Below, one piece after another: positions 14,040 to 19,923 of a stretch of DNA of 23,857 bases; positions within the stretch are counted from its first letter, which is position 1, and the number at the start of each line of letters is the position of its first letter. Location of the stretch: positions 1-23,857 of IMG/VR virus record IMGVR_UViG_3300006916_000385; one strand, written 5' to 3'. The translations under genes were made by a program, and so were the position numbers. The notes below the pieces were generated by a model. That model ran no database searches. It had not been told where the DNA came from and saw only the letters and a program-made list of their open reading frames with translations. Source of the DNA: a virus.

Positions 14040-14314
14040 GACTTCAAGAATCCGCGTTCTTTGGTTGTAAAAACCGATCCCTTGGTTGGCGCTCGCCACA
14101 ACAGTAGTTCATCAGGTTGTGGGATATCAGCTAACGCGCTGCGGGCTGCATCTTTATCTTCTTCCAGACAGGCCAGCTTAAACTCTGAGATTGAATCCCA
14201 GTTACGCTTTACAGCATCCAGATAATCGACAAAGAATTCCAACGGAACCGTCTGCCGATCATCGGACACCGTAGCGCCATAGAGATCCTCTTCACTTACG
14301 GTTGTATCGGTCAT
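14036..14314 (-). CDS. Hypothetical protein, last gene of leftward early operon
   Basis: 92 residues if translation begins at the ATG of MTDTTVSEEDLYG; an alternative ATG three codons upstream (14323) and a TTG at 14332 are in frame and none has a strong ribosome site, so coupling to the preceding gene is likely. The sequence contains EFFVDYLDAVKRNWDSISEF and an acidic segment LEEDKDAARSALADIPQPDE. No known motif is recognised. It overlaps the previous gene by about 20 bases and converges on 13317-14039. Confidence 0.55.
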   Translation of the reverse strand: MTDTTVSEEDLYGATVSDDRQTVPLEFFVDYLDAVKRNWDSISEFKLACLEEDKDAARSALADIPQPDELLLWRAPTKGSVFTTKERGFLKS

Positions 14315-14474
14315 ACATTTCATCAATTTCAATGGCGTTGATAATTGCCATAATTCGGCCTTTTAGCTTCATTAGTTCGGCAATCTTATCCACACCGTTC
14401 AGTTCCTCCCATCTAGCAGGGTATTTAATCTGTACATACCGCTGGTCGATTGAGACTTTATGCGCCGCCGTCAA
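14292..14474 (-). CDS. Hypothetical small helical protein (60 aa)
   Basis: A TTG start overlaps the stop of the preceding gene (TTGA). The product (VSIDQRYVQIKYPARWEEL, KIAELMKLKGRIMAIINAIE, DEMYDRYNRK) is short, basic and helical. No family is recognised. Its tight overlaps on both sides and consistent operon direction are the main support. Confidence 0.5.
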   Translation of the reverse strand: MTAAHKVSIDQRYVQIKYPARWEELNGVDKIAELMKLKGRIMAIINAIEIDEMYDRYNRK

Positions 14475-14737
14475 AACGGCACATCCTCTAGTAACTCACC
14501 CTTGGTCGGCATCTCAGTCTTAGGCACTAACGGCTCGCTGGTTGGCTTCCAAGTGTTAACCTCAAAATACCAGCTACCCTTTTGGCTTTCTTTCATGTCG
14601 ATCTTGATTTTCTCAGGCTGAGATTCTAGCCATTTCACAAGATCAGCCGTGTGGATCACCACATTGGCTTTGATAAAGTCCGGCGACTTCTCGTTTGGCT
14701 TAAAGGCTCGCAGACCATCTACGAATTGTTTTTCCAC
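14471..14737 (-). CDS. Small protein with SSB-like acidic C-terminal tip
   Basis: 88 residues from a GTG start with AGGAG eight bases upstream. The body contains AFKPNEKSPDFIKANVVIHT, a DLVKWL helix and GSWYFEVNTWKP, resembling small phage proteins found beside recombinases. The end, ELLEDVPF, closely resembles the C-terminal tip (acidic residues then PF) with which single-stranded DNA-binding proteins recruit partner enzymes. It sits two genes downstream of a Rad52-type annealing protein. Either it is a compact ssDNA-binding protein or a peptide adaptor that mimics the SSB tip. No OB-fold can be shown by eye. Confidence 0.6.
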   Translation of the reverse strand: MEKQFVDGLRAFKPNEKSPDFIKANVVIHTADLVKWLESQPEKIKIDMKESQKGSWYFEVNTWKPTSEPLVPKTEMPTKGELLEDVPF

Positions 14738-15118
14738 TTACATTGCTCCTAGTAGGGTTGAGATAAAAGCTGACACAACAACAGACGCAAACACGCATGT
14801 GCTGATAATTTTTTCGGGGCTTATTACGCTCGATTTAGGCGTTTCGACCTCTACCCTTTGGGGTTGGGTCTCTTCGACGGTAATTCGTTTAATTGGGGCT
14901 TTATAAGCCGTTGTACGGGCTTTATATCGACCCTTATCGGTACGGATCAAGAACCCGCGCTGGATGCAGTTGTCCAACGCTTTCTTAACCTGTTTTTCAC
15001 TGGCGTTTTTGTGCGACTTTCTGACTGTCTGGATGATGGCTTTAGTCGTTACGCCTAGATCGTGGCCTTGGACTCGTTCGACCACGATTTTGCTGATTCC
15101 GTTCTTTGGTAACTTCAT
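14738..15118 (-). CDS. Winged-helix-like protein with C-terminal membrane anchor
   Basis: 126 residues. The N-terminal 67 residues look like a winged helix: LGVTTKAIIQTVRKSHKNAS (first helices), EKQVKKALDNCIQRGFLIRT (recognition helix and turn) and DKGRYKA (wing). A linker rich in Pro, Glu and Gln (70-100) leads to a single membrane segment at about 104-125 (IISTCVFASVVVSAFISTLL) at the very C-terminus. The start overlaps the annealing-protein stop (ATGA). A DNA-binding domain on a tail-anchored protein is unusual; it could tether phage DNA to the membrane. DNA binding itself is inferred only from helix pattern. Confidence 0.6.
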   Translation of the reverse strand: MKLPKNGISKIVVERVQGHDLGVTTKAIIQTVRKSHKNASEKQVKKALDNCIQRGFLIRTDKGRYKARTTAYKAPIKRITVEETQPQRVEVETPKSSVISPEKIISTCVFASVVVSAFISTLLGAM

Positions 15119-15615
15119 GCTGTTGGCCTCGGTAGTTTCTGATCGTACTGCTCTGGCGATAGCAATGGCCCGTCACGGTAAAGATAGCGAGCTACCCCGA
15201 AAGATACCGCTGCGCGTTTGAATGCGTCACTGAATTGACCCTTCTCGCCTTCGATACTGGTTTCACCAGCGCCATCGGATTTGGCTATCCACTGATCGCC
15301 CATCTTGATTGATAAAGTACAGCAGCAGTTGCCGCCGATCTCTGAGTAGTGCGATTGCCAACCATCTGGGCCAACTACAGCATCGAGCCTAGCCATAACC
15401 TGTCGCGCATCGACATAGGAAAGCATCTTGCCTCCCGGCCCCTTGCGCTCTTTGACTTGGTTAGTAGGCCAAGGGCGTTTTAGTTCCCAAGAAATAAGTT
15501 CTGCGCTTTTGGTCATATCAGCCTCGGTGAATTTGGGTAGTGGTGAATCTTGAACGATGGCCTCTAGCTCATCGAACACCTCGGAAAACTTCATTAGTTC
15601 GTCTTTGACCTTCAT
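15115..15615 (-). CDS. Rad52/DdrA-family single-strand annealing protein
   Basis: 166 residues from the ATG at 15615, chosen over an upstream GTG-type extension because GAGGTGA lies just before it. After a helical lead it has the annealing-protein core from about 41 to 147: ISWELKRPWP, LSYVDARQVMARLDAVVG, GWQSHYSEIGGNCCCTLSIK, and SDAFKRAAVSFGVARYLY, the most diagnostic part. Such proteins bind ssDNA in rings and anneal complementary strands in phage recombination and replication. It overlaps genes on both sides by ATGA, and shares its operon with an SSB-tip-like protein, which fits a recombination module. No paired exonuclease is seen next to it. Confidence 0.85.
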   Translation of the reverse strand: MKVKDELMKFSEVFDELEAIVQDSPLPKFTEADMTKSAELISWELKRPWPTNQVKERKGPGGKMLSYVDARQVMARLDAVVGPDGWQSHYSEIGGNCCCTLSIKMGDQWIAKSDGAGETSIEGEKGQFSDAFKRAAVSFGVARYLYRDGPLLSPEQYDQKLPRPTA

Positions 15616-15887
15616 GGCGTCACCTCGGTAACCGTACCAACGGCATAACCATCTTGATCCGCAATGGTAGAAAAGCCATCGTGGTTTAGGTCGAGTTCGG
15701 AATATGACCACTGATTGCGCGGTCTGAGTGTTTCGCCGACTAATCGGTCTAGCTGGGTCAGGCCAAGAACTGAGTGAGTATCTTCGCCAAAGATAACAAC
15801 ATCGAACTCGCGGTCTGCGTCATCGAGTGGTTCTTGGTTGAATGGTGCGCGTGGATTAGCGCGGTCTTCATCGGATCTACAAATCAT
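15612..15887 (-). CDS. Hypothetical acidic protein, first gene of leftward operon
   Basis: 91 residues from the ATG at 15887, preferred over the longer frame since AGGGGAAA is placed before it. The product is acidic (DEDRANPRAPF, EPLDDADREFDVVIFGED, YSELDLNHDGFSTIADQDGY). No known family is recognised. The DLNHDGFSTIADQDG stretch looks superficially like an EF-hand loop but lacks the flanking helices to claim calcium binding. As the promoter-proximal gene it would be the first early product on this side. Confidence 0.55.
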   Translation of the reverse strand: MICRSDEDRANPRAPFNQEPLDDADREFDVVIFGEDTHSVLGLTQLDRLVGETLRPRNQWSYSELDLNHDGFSTIADQDGYAVGTVTEVTP

Positions 15888-15916
15888 AGGTTTCCCCTGT
15901 CTTAGTGTTTCTCGTG

Positions 15917-15934
15917 ATCGGCTTCCCAACCGAT
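15917..15934. promoter_or_regulatory. Inverted repeat in the leader of the leftward operon
   Basis: ATCGG at 15917-15921 and CCGAT at 15930-15934 are perfect inverted arms separated by eight bases, with an inner TT/AA pair possible. It lies between the first leftward gene and the divergent operators, so it could be a leader hairpin of the leftward transcript or a protein-binding site. Confidence 0.4.
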
Positions 15935-15944
15935 ACAAGAATAA

Positions 15945-15979
15945 TAAACCCGTCGTTTAGGAAAATAAAGGTTTATTTT
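15945..15979. promoter_or_regulatory. Divergent control region with operator TAAAC-N5-GTTTA and an AT-rich palindrome
   Basis: TAAAC-CCGTC-GTTTA at 15945-15959 is a perfect five-base palindrome with a five-base spacer. AAAATAAA-GG-TTTATTTT at 15962-15979 is an eight-base palindrome 16 bases away centre to centre. Related operator copies lie at 16570-16586 and 22127-22143. The pair sits between the leftward operon and cro, where a repressor would control both directions. TTTAGG at 15956-15961 is a weak -35 candidate for cro transcription. Confidence 0.6.
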
Positions 15980-16006
15980 TAGTTTTAGCTGATTTAAGAT
16001 CGCCCG

Positions 16007-16207
16007 ATGGATCAGGAAGTTTTCAAAAGAATCAAAAAGTATGTTGGGACGCAGCGCGACTTAGCGAAGCATCTCGGCGTGCAACCTCAGGCAATCTCGA
16101 AGTGGAAGCGAACGCAGATCCCTGCGACTAGGGTGGTTGAGATTGAACGACTAACTGGTGGGAATGTAACTCGCCAAGAGATTCGGCCTGATGTATTCTA
16201 CGGTTGA
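16007..16207 (+). CDS. Cro-like / YdaS-type repressor
   Basis: 66 residues with a helix-turn-helix at about 14-36 (GTQRDLAKHLGVQPQAISKW) followed by PATRVVEIERLTGGNVTRQE and RPDVFYG. The last stretch (RxxEIExLTGGxVTRxExRPDxF) is the classic ending of Cro/YdaS-type phage regulators. It probably binds the palindromes just upstream and the related sites at 16570 and 22127. The start has no Shine-Dalgarno-like sequence, so the messenger may be leaderless or nearly so. No divergent CI-type repressor is encoded beside it: the leftward neighbour is the early operon itself. Confidence 0.88.
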   Translation: MDQEVFKRIKKYVGTQRDLAKHLGVQPQAISKWKRTQIPATRVVEIERLTGGNVTRQEIRPDVFYG

Positions 16208-16531
16208 GCGCCGGCCTCCACATCCCCCGACGACTTCCCACGGAGGTCGGTTGCTCCCCTTATCCAAGCTCCACGAAAGTGGCAGAAACCCTAACGGGCG
16301 CGGTCTAGTCAGTATTGAACCGTTGAGCGAAACAAATCTGATGACAAACGTTGAGAAGCTACGCGCTTTTGGTGCAGCGCGAAATTGAACATCCGTTAAA
16401 GGTGTCGTGACCCGAAGGGGTAGGACGAGTTTGGGCCAGCTTGCATATACCGCGAAATGGTCGGATGAAAATATAGCCTCAACTGACAAACCCCTCAGGT
16501 GATAGGACACCCTACGCACCCAGCGGTCACT
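16208..16531 (+). ncRNA. Gene-free stretch between cro and terminator; candidate structured RNA
   Basis: No convincing gene is present in these 324 bases. Local hairpins are numerous: CCGGCCTCC (16211-16219) with GGAGGTCGG (16242-16250), nine pairs with one G-U; CCAC-GAAA-GTGG at 16271-16282 with a GNRA loop; CGCGC/GCGCG at 16362-16381; ACCC-GAAG-GGGT at 16410-16421. The first begins four bases after the cro stop. The stretch is on the cro transcript side of a strong terminator, so it would be the 3' part of that transcript or a separate small RNA. No known RNA family is recognised; short open frames (for example the 15-codon MTNVEKLRAFGAARN at 16341) remain possible. Confidence 0.4.
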
Positions 16532-16559
16532 ATGGCTTTTTGAAACAAGCCATTTTTTT
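16532..16559 (+). terminator. Intrinsic terminator downstream of cro
   Basis: ATGGCTT (16532-16538) and AAGCCAT (16547-16553) form a perfect seven-pair stem with an eight-base loop, followed by six more T residues (16554-16559). It would end the cro transcript and insulate the rightward early operon, which has its own promoter candidate right after it. Confidence 0.85.
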
Positions 16560-16569
16560 GATCTAAATA

Positions 16570-16610
16570 GTAAACCAAGAGTTGACTTAGGGTTGCTTAG
16601 GTGGCAAAGT
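16570..16610 (+). promoter_or_regulatory. Operator and promoter candidate of the rightward early operon
   Basis: GTAAAC-CAAGA-GTTGAC (16570-16586) matches the operator at 22127 with one mismatch in the right arm. The right arm contains TTGACT (16582-16587), a good -35 box; CAAAGT at 16605-16610 lies 17 bases on as a weak -10. A repressor on the operator would cover the -35. It is the first possible promoter after the terminator at 16532-16559. Confidence 0.5.
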
Positions 16611-16654
16611 ATCACCGTCGAAACAAATTAAGTAATAACCAACAGGAGATCGAC

Positions 16655-17065
16655 ATGGAAAACATCAAACAACCTTTAATCGAAAAGATCGCTGAAGCTA
16701 AAGCAGAAATTGCTGAACTAGGCATCGACTACGATACTGCCGAGTCTATATGGGACGCGCAGCCTAGCATTGATGATTTGGACGCATTGCGGGAATTCTA
16801 CTCATCCAAAGCCAACACCGACGCGCTAACTGCATACCGACTGTATTTGGATATCGAAGCCTACCAAGTAACGATGGATCTGCCGTTGGCAAAGGTCGAA
16901 ACCCGTTACGTAATCACTGATGGCCCGCTTATCTCACCCGCTGGCTTTTATCTTGATTCCGGCGTCTACATCAAAAACGACGTATGGATCGAAACGGATC
17001 GGCTGCCACGATCATTGCGAGGCCTAAAAGCCTACGACGTACAGAAAGACAAGGAGGCCGCGTAA
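16655..17065 (+). CDS. Hypothetical protein, first gene of rightward early operon
   Basis: 136 residues from the ATG preceded by AGGAG at 16644-16648; a GTG frame start at 16601 is less likely because it would lie in the promoter region. The N-terminal half is helical and acidic (EKIAEAKAEIAELGIDYDTA); the second half has LAKVETRYVITDGPLISPAG and YIKNDVWIETDRLPRSLRG. No family is recognised. The end, KDKEAA, is encoded within the hairpin at 17056-17071, so the stop codon lies in its loop. Confidence 0.6.
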   Translation: MENIKQPLIEKIAEAKAEIAELGIDYDTAESIWDAQPSIDDLDALREFYSSKANTDALTAYRLYLDIEAYQVTMDLPLAKVETRYVITDGPLISPAGFYLDSGVYIKNDVWIETDRLPRSLRGLKAYDVQKDKEAA

Positions 17066-17071
17066 GCGGTC
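17056..17071 (+). repeat. Stop-codon hairpin, copy 1
   Basis: GGCCGC-GTAA-GCGGTC forms a six-pair stem (one G-U) closed by a GUAA tetraloop. The UAA in the loop is the stop codon of 16655-17065. The next gene begins 18 bases later. Three related copies occur at 17236, 21606 and 21850. Confidence 0.75.
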
Positions 17072-17088
17072 TTTGGGGGATTACACAA

Positions 17089-17244
17089 ATGGCGAAGCAA
17101 CAAGAAAGCCGATTTGTTTACGAAATCTACAGGTGCATTCACCAAGCTAGTGATCGTAAAGCTCAATTAGAGCAACAGGGCTACGAGGTTAAAATTCGCG
17201 AAACAACGCGCGTTCTCTTAGCCGCAAGAAAGGTCGCCGCGTAA
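17089..17244 (+). CDS. Hypothetical small basic protein (51 aa)
   Basis: Starts at the ATG preceded by GGGGGA at 17075-17080, which makes more sense than the longer frame opening inside the previous gene. The product (MAKQQESRFVYEIYRCIHQA, DRKAQLEQQGYEVKIRETT, VLLAARKVAA) is basic and looks like a small alpha/beta protein. No family recognised. It also ends in VAA with its stop codon in a GUAA hairpin loop, like its upstream neighbour. Confidence 0.6.
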   Translation: MAKQQESRFVYEIYRCIHQASDRKAQLEQQGYEVKIRETTRVLLAARKVAA

Positions 17245-17250
17245 GCGGTC
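17236..17250 (+). repeat. Stop-codon hairpin, copy 2
   Basis: GCCGC-GTAA-GCGGT, five pairs with one G-U at the base, GUAA tetraloop, UAA in the loop is the stop codon of 17089-17244. The helicase ATG follows 10 bases later with no Shine-Dalgarno sequence of its own in between. Confidence 0.72.
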
Positions 17251-17260
17251 ATTGCCTCCT

Positions 17261-18784
17261 ATGAAACTGCGAGAATATCAAAGCAAGGCGGTAGGGGAGT
17301 CTATCGCCGAGCTATCAAGGCGCGACGCGATTGTCCTACAAGCTCCAACTGGATCGGGTAAAACCGTCATGGCTGCGGCTGTTGCCGATTATTACCTACA
17401 AAAACATCAGCGGGTTCTGTTTTTATTGCCGAGGCGCGAGTTAGTTGATCAGACCGCCGATAAGTTCGACGCCATTGGCTACGACTTTGGAAACGACTAC
17501 GGCATCATAATGGCTGGCGAAGAGATGACTTATTGGACTCTCGGATGCCCATTGCAGATAGCCTCAAAGGACACGCTACACGCCAGAACAAAGAGCGGCA
17601 GGATCGAACTACCCGAAGCCGCATTGTTAATTGTAGATGAGTGTCACCTTTCACTAAGCCCGACTTGGCTGAAACTAATTGACCACTACAAAGAGCAAGG
17701 AACGCATATTCTGGGTCTGACTGCCACGCCAGCGCGGGGAGATGGCAGGGGGTTAGGTGAAGCCTATTCAATGATGGTACAGGCTCCTATGGTGTCTGAG
17801 TTGATGAATATGGGCCATCTGTCGAGAGCCACATATTACGCGCCGACTCAGGTTGACTTAGACGGGATCGCCTTTGACCGCAAAAAGCACGACTACAACG
17901 AAACGCAATTGCAGGAGCGGATGTCCCAGCAGCACATCGTCGGCGACATTGTAGAGCATTGGTTAAAGCTGGCTGGCGGCAGACGGACTGTTGTGTTCTG
18001 CGCTGGGGTTAAGCACAGCATTTTAGTGAGGGACAGGTTTAGATCGCAGGGCATAAAAGCAGATCACGTTGATGGCATGACTGATATCAATGAACGCAAA
18101 GCTATCTTTGATCGGTTCCGATCCGGCGAAACACAAGTATTGACCAACTGCATGGTGGCAACTTATGGTTTCGATTTGCCGGAGATGGATTGCGTTGTAT
18201 TAGCGAGGCCAACTCAGTCGATCATCCTGCACTTGCAGATGTTAGGACGGGGCCTGAGAACAGCCGAAGGGAAGGAAGATTGTTTGGTACTAGATCACGC
18301 TGGCAATGTAGTCCGTTTGGGATTTGCGAGCGATGAAGTGCCGTGGGGATTAGAACCGACGGGGAATTTGTATGAGCGAATCGCACAAGAACGACTTAAG
18401 AAAACGATTGAAGACAGTGAAGGAATTGTCTGTGATAGCTGCGGCCATATCTTTACGAGTGCTAGAAAATGCCCGTCATGCGGCTGGGAGTTACCTGAGA
18501 AAAAAGGCAAAGACATCAACGTTGCTGACGGTGAACTGGTTTCCTACACCGCGCAAGATGGCGTTGATGTTGACGAAATTAGAAGATTCTATCGTGAGAT
18601 GTTGGGGTTATGTCACTTGCGAAACCGCAAAGCTGGGGTCGCTTATTTCCGCACGCTGGCAAAGTACAATTACAAAGCGCCATATTCTTGGCTCAAGCTA
18701 CCGCCGTTGCAGCCATCGGAAACAACAATCGGTTACGACAAATATCAACAAATCAAATACGCTAAAAGCAGGGGGCGCAGATGA
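17261..18784 (+). CDS. SF2 DEAD/DEAH-type helicase with C-terminal zinc ribbon
   Basis: 507 residues from the ATG; an in-frame TTG three codons earlier is less likely. Motifs in order: Q-like REYQSKAV; Walker A APTGSGKT (28-35); Ia LLPRRELVDQTADKF; Walker B DECH (126-129); TATP (154-157); motif IV-like VVFCAGVKHSILV; motif V TNCMVATYGFDLP; motif VI QMLGRGLRT (326-334). A zinc ribbon C391-x2-C394-x9-C404-x2-C407 follows, then a helical tail. RecQ/UvrB-like SF2 helicases of this layout serve as the phage replication or recombination helicase. No Shine-Dalgarno is visible before the ATG, so translation may depend on coupling with the preceding gene. It overlaps the next gene by ATGA. Confidence 0.9.
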   Translation: MKLREYQSKAVGESIAELSRRDAIVLQAPTGSGKTVMAAAVADYYLQKHQRVLFLLPRRELVDQTADKFDAIGYDFGNDYGIIMAGEEMTYWTLGCPLQIASKDTLHARTKSGRIELPEAALLIVDECHLSLSPTWLKLIDHYKEQGTHILGLTATPARGDGRGLGEAYSMMVQAPMVSELMNMGHLSRATYYAPTQVDLDGIAFDRKKHDYNETQLQERMSQQHIVGDIVEHWLKLAGGRRTVVFCAGVKHSILVRDRFRSQGIKADHVDGMTDINERKAIFDRFRSGETQVLTNCMVATYGFDLPEMDCVVLARPTQSIILHLQMLGRGLRTAEGKEDCLVLDHAGNVVRLGFASDEVPWGLEPTGNLYERIAQERLKKTIEDSEGIVCDSCGHIFTSARKCPSCGWELPEKKGKDINVADGELVSYTAQDGVDVDEIRRFYREMLGLCHLRNRKAGVAYFRTLAKYNYKAPYSWLKLPPLQPSETTIGYDKYQQIKYAKSRGRR

Positions 18785-19110
18785 GTAGGGAAATCGACCA
18801 GCTTGATAGGATTCTTGATAAGCTAAGTACGAGAATTGAAGAATGGGATGCAGCGCAAAGCGAGGCAGCAGAAGCCGAGGCAAGACTGAAAAGCCAAGAA
18901 GCAATGGCCGCTAAAGCGATGATGGATAGCGGCATGAGCGCAGCCAAAGCCCAGCAAGAAGTTAGGGCCAAGGATGAATGGCAAGAAATGTATCTCGATG
19001 TTCAGTACAAAAGCATCGCAGCGCAAAAGGTGAAAATGCAGATCGAGCTAGGTAATAAATACTTTGAGGCCGAAAGAACGCGACAAGCCAACCTGCGAGG
19101 TATTCGCTAG
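18781..19110 (+). CDS. Small coiled-coil protein
   Basis: 109 residues, almost wholly helical and charged: EIDQLDRILDKLSTRIEEW, QSEAAEAEARLKSQEAMAAK, then YLDVQYKSIAAQKVKMQIEL and FEAERTRQANLRGIR. No catalytic motif. It starts in an ATGA overlap with the helicase and its stop overlaps the GTG of the NinG-like gene, so it is co-translated with both. Probably a structural partner or adaptor; no function is known to me. Confidence 0.65.
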   Translation: MSREIDQLDRILDKLSTRIEEWDAAQSEAAEAEARLKSQEAMAAKAMMDSGMSAAKAQQEVRAKDEWQEMYLDVQYKSIAAQKVKMQIELGNKYFEAERTRQANLRGIR

Positions 19111-19514
19111 TGCCAGAAACCCTACGGGCTAAGGCAATGAAAAAGCTGCAACTGCTAAGCAGAATCGCGGCGGCAGATGATCACGGTTATGTGGATTGTG
19201 TTACCTGCGGTATCACTAAGCACTACAAAGAAATGGACGGGGGCCACTTTATTCCCAAGGGTAAATCTAGCTACTGGGCGTTAGAAGTGGAGAACGTTCA
19301 CCCGCAGTGTAAGGCGTGTAATAACTGGGGTATGAAACACGGCGCAGCAGCGCAAGCCTATACAATCTGGATGATCGACTATTACGGTAAAGATTTCGTT
19401 GAGCATATGCTAGAAACGCAACGCAAAGTCAGAAAGCTATACACGGCTGACTATCGCGATATGATTAAGCAGTTCACGAAAGACATAAAATATCACGAGG
19501 GGCGAATATCGTGA
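19110..19514 (+). CDS. ninG: NinG/Rap-like HNH-type recombination protein
   Basis: 134 residues from a GTG that overlaps the previous stop. It carries C30-x2-C33 (DCVTCG), GGHFIPKG with the His at 46, then NVHPQCKACNNWGMKHG with C67-x2-C70, and YTIWMIDYYGKDF. This matches the NinG (Rap) family of lambdoid phages, structure-specific nucleases acting on recombination intermediates. The family is usually longer; here the zinc-binding nuclease core is present and the N-terminal arm short. Neighbouring helicase and small zinc protein fit a recombination/late replication block. Confidence 0.82.
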   Translation: MPETLRAKAMKKLQLLSRIAAADDHGYVDCVTCGITKHYKEMDGGHFIPKGKSSYWALEVENVHPQCKACNNWGMKHGAAAQAYTIWMIDYYGKDFVEHMLETQRKVRKLYTADYRDMIKQFTKDIKYHEGRIS

Positions 19515-19729
19515 GGGAATCATTCAATGCGAAACGCGAAGCATCCCGAAGAAGGTTGCAGCAGGACGTTGAGAAATTTACAGAAAATGGGGGTAAAATC
19601 ACCCAAGTAGAAGGGTATAAGCCAGTTGAGCTACTCTTTTGCTCGCACTGTAGGACTCGGAAGGCACGCGCCAAGTTTCCGAAGATTACAGGGATGGGGC
19701 AGTCAAAATGTTTTGATTGCGTACTGTGA
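19511..19729 (+). CDS. Small zinc-ribbon protein
   Basis: 72 residues from a GTG in GTGA overlap with the NinG-like gene. A basic helical start (RESFNAKREASRRRLQQDV) is followed by a short linker and C-x2-C (FCSHCRTRK) with a second pair SKCFDC 23 residues on, forming a likely four-Cys zinc site. Such small zinc proteins are common beside NinG-like genes; DNA or RNA binding is plausible but unproven. Stop overlaps the next GTG. Confidence 0.7.
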   Translation: MRESFNAKREASRRRLQQDVEKFTENGGKITQVEGYKPVELLFCSHCRTRKARAKFPKITGMGQSKCFDCVL

Positions 19730-19923
19730 AGCCGCGTCAGATAGCCGCCAAGATGATCAAGGCGATGGATGAAGCTGCTAAGCAGGTCTGGGAACAAGAA
19801 AAAGACCACATCGAAAAACAATACCGTAAGGGCTGGAAAGGACTCATTTGGGCGCATGTAACAAATCACTACATGAGGCAGAGCAGTGCAGCAGTATCGA
19901 GACAGGTCGGGATTGAACCATGA
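19726..19923 (+). CDS. Hypothetical small basic protein
   Basis: 65 residues from the GTG at 19726, chosen because it makes the same GTGA overlap as the two genes before it; a TTG at 19717 is an alternative. The product (MKPRQIAAKMIKAMDEAAKQ, HIEKQYRKGWKGLIWAHVTN) is basic and helical. No family is recognised. Its end lies within the next gene (38 bases shared). Confidence 0.55.
   Translation: MKPRQIAAKMIKAMDEAAKQVWEQEKDHIEKQYRKGWKGLIWAHVTNHYMRQSSAAVSRQVGIEP

Noticed and set aside
15917-15934. Intrinsic terminator at the ATCGG/CCGAT inverted repeat
   Set aside because: No T-run follows the stem on either strand; kept only as a leader hairpin or binding site.
16191-16388. 65-codon plus-strand frame overlapping the end of cro
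   Set aside because: Pro/Arg-rich start, no ribosome site, and it lies over the hairpins of the candidate RNA; more likely incidental.
16208-16531. Group I intron or tmRNA in the gene-free stretch
   Set aside because: AAAATATAGCC near 16468 recalls a group I S element, but no matching R element or split exons are seen; the tmRNA end motifs are absent.
16151-16615. 154-codon minus-strand frame across the cro end, gene-free stretch and terminator
   Set aside because: It runs through the intrinsic terminator, an operator and the 3' end of cro, and its product has no recognisable pattern. It stays a faint possibility because the stretch has no other gene.
18372-18788. 138-codon plus-strand frame inside the helicase gene
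   Set aside because: Overlaps the zinc ribbon and C-terminal part of the helicase, whose frame has clear motifs.
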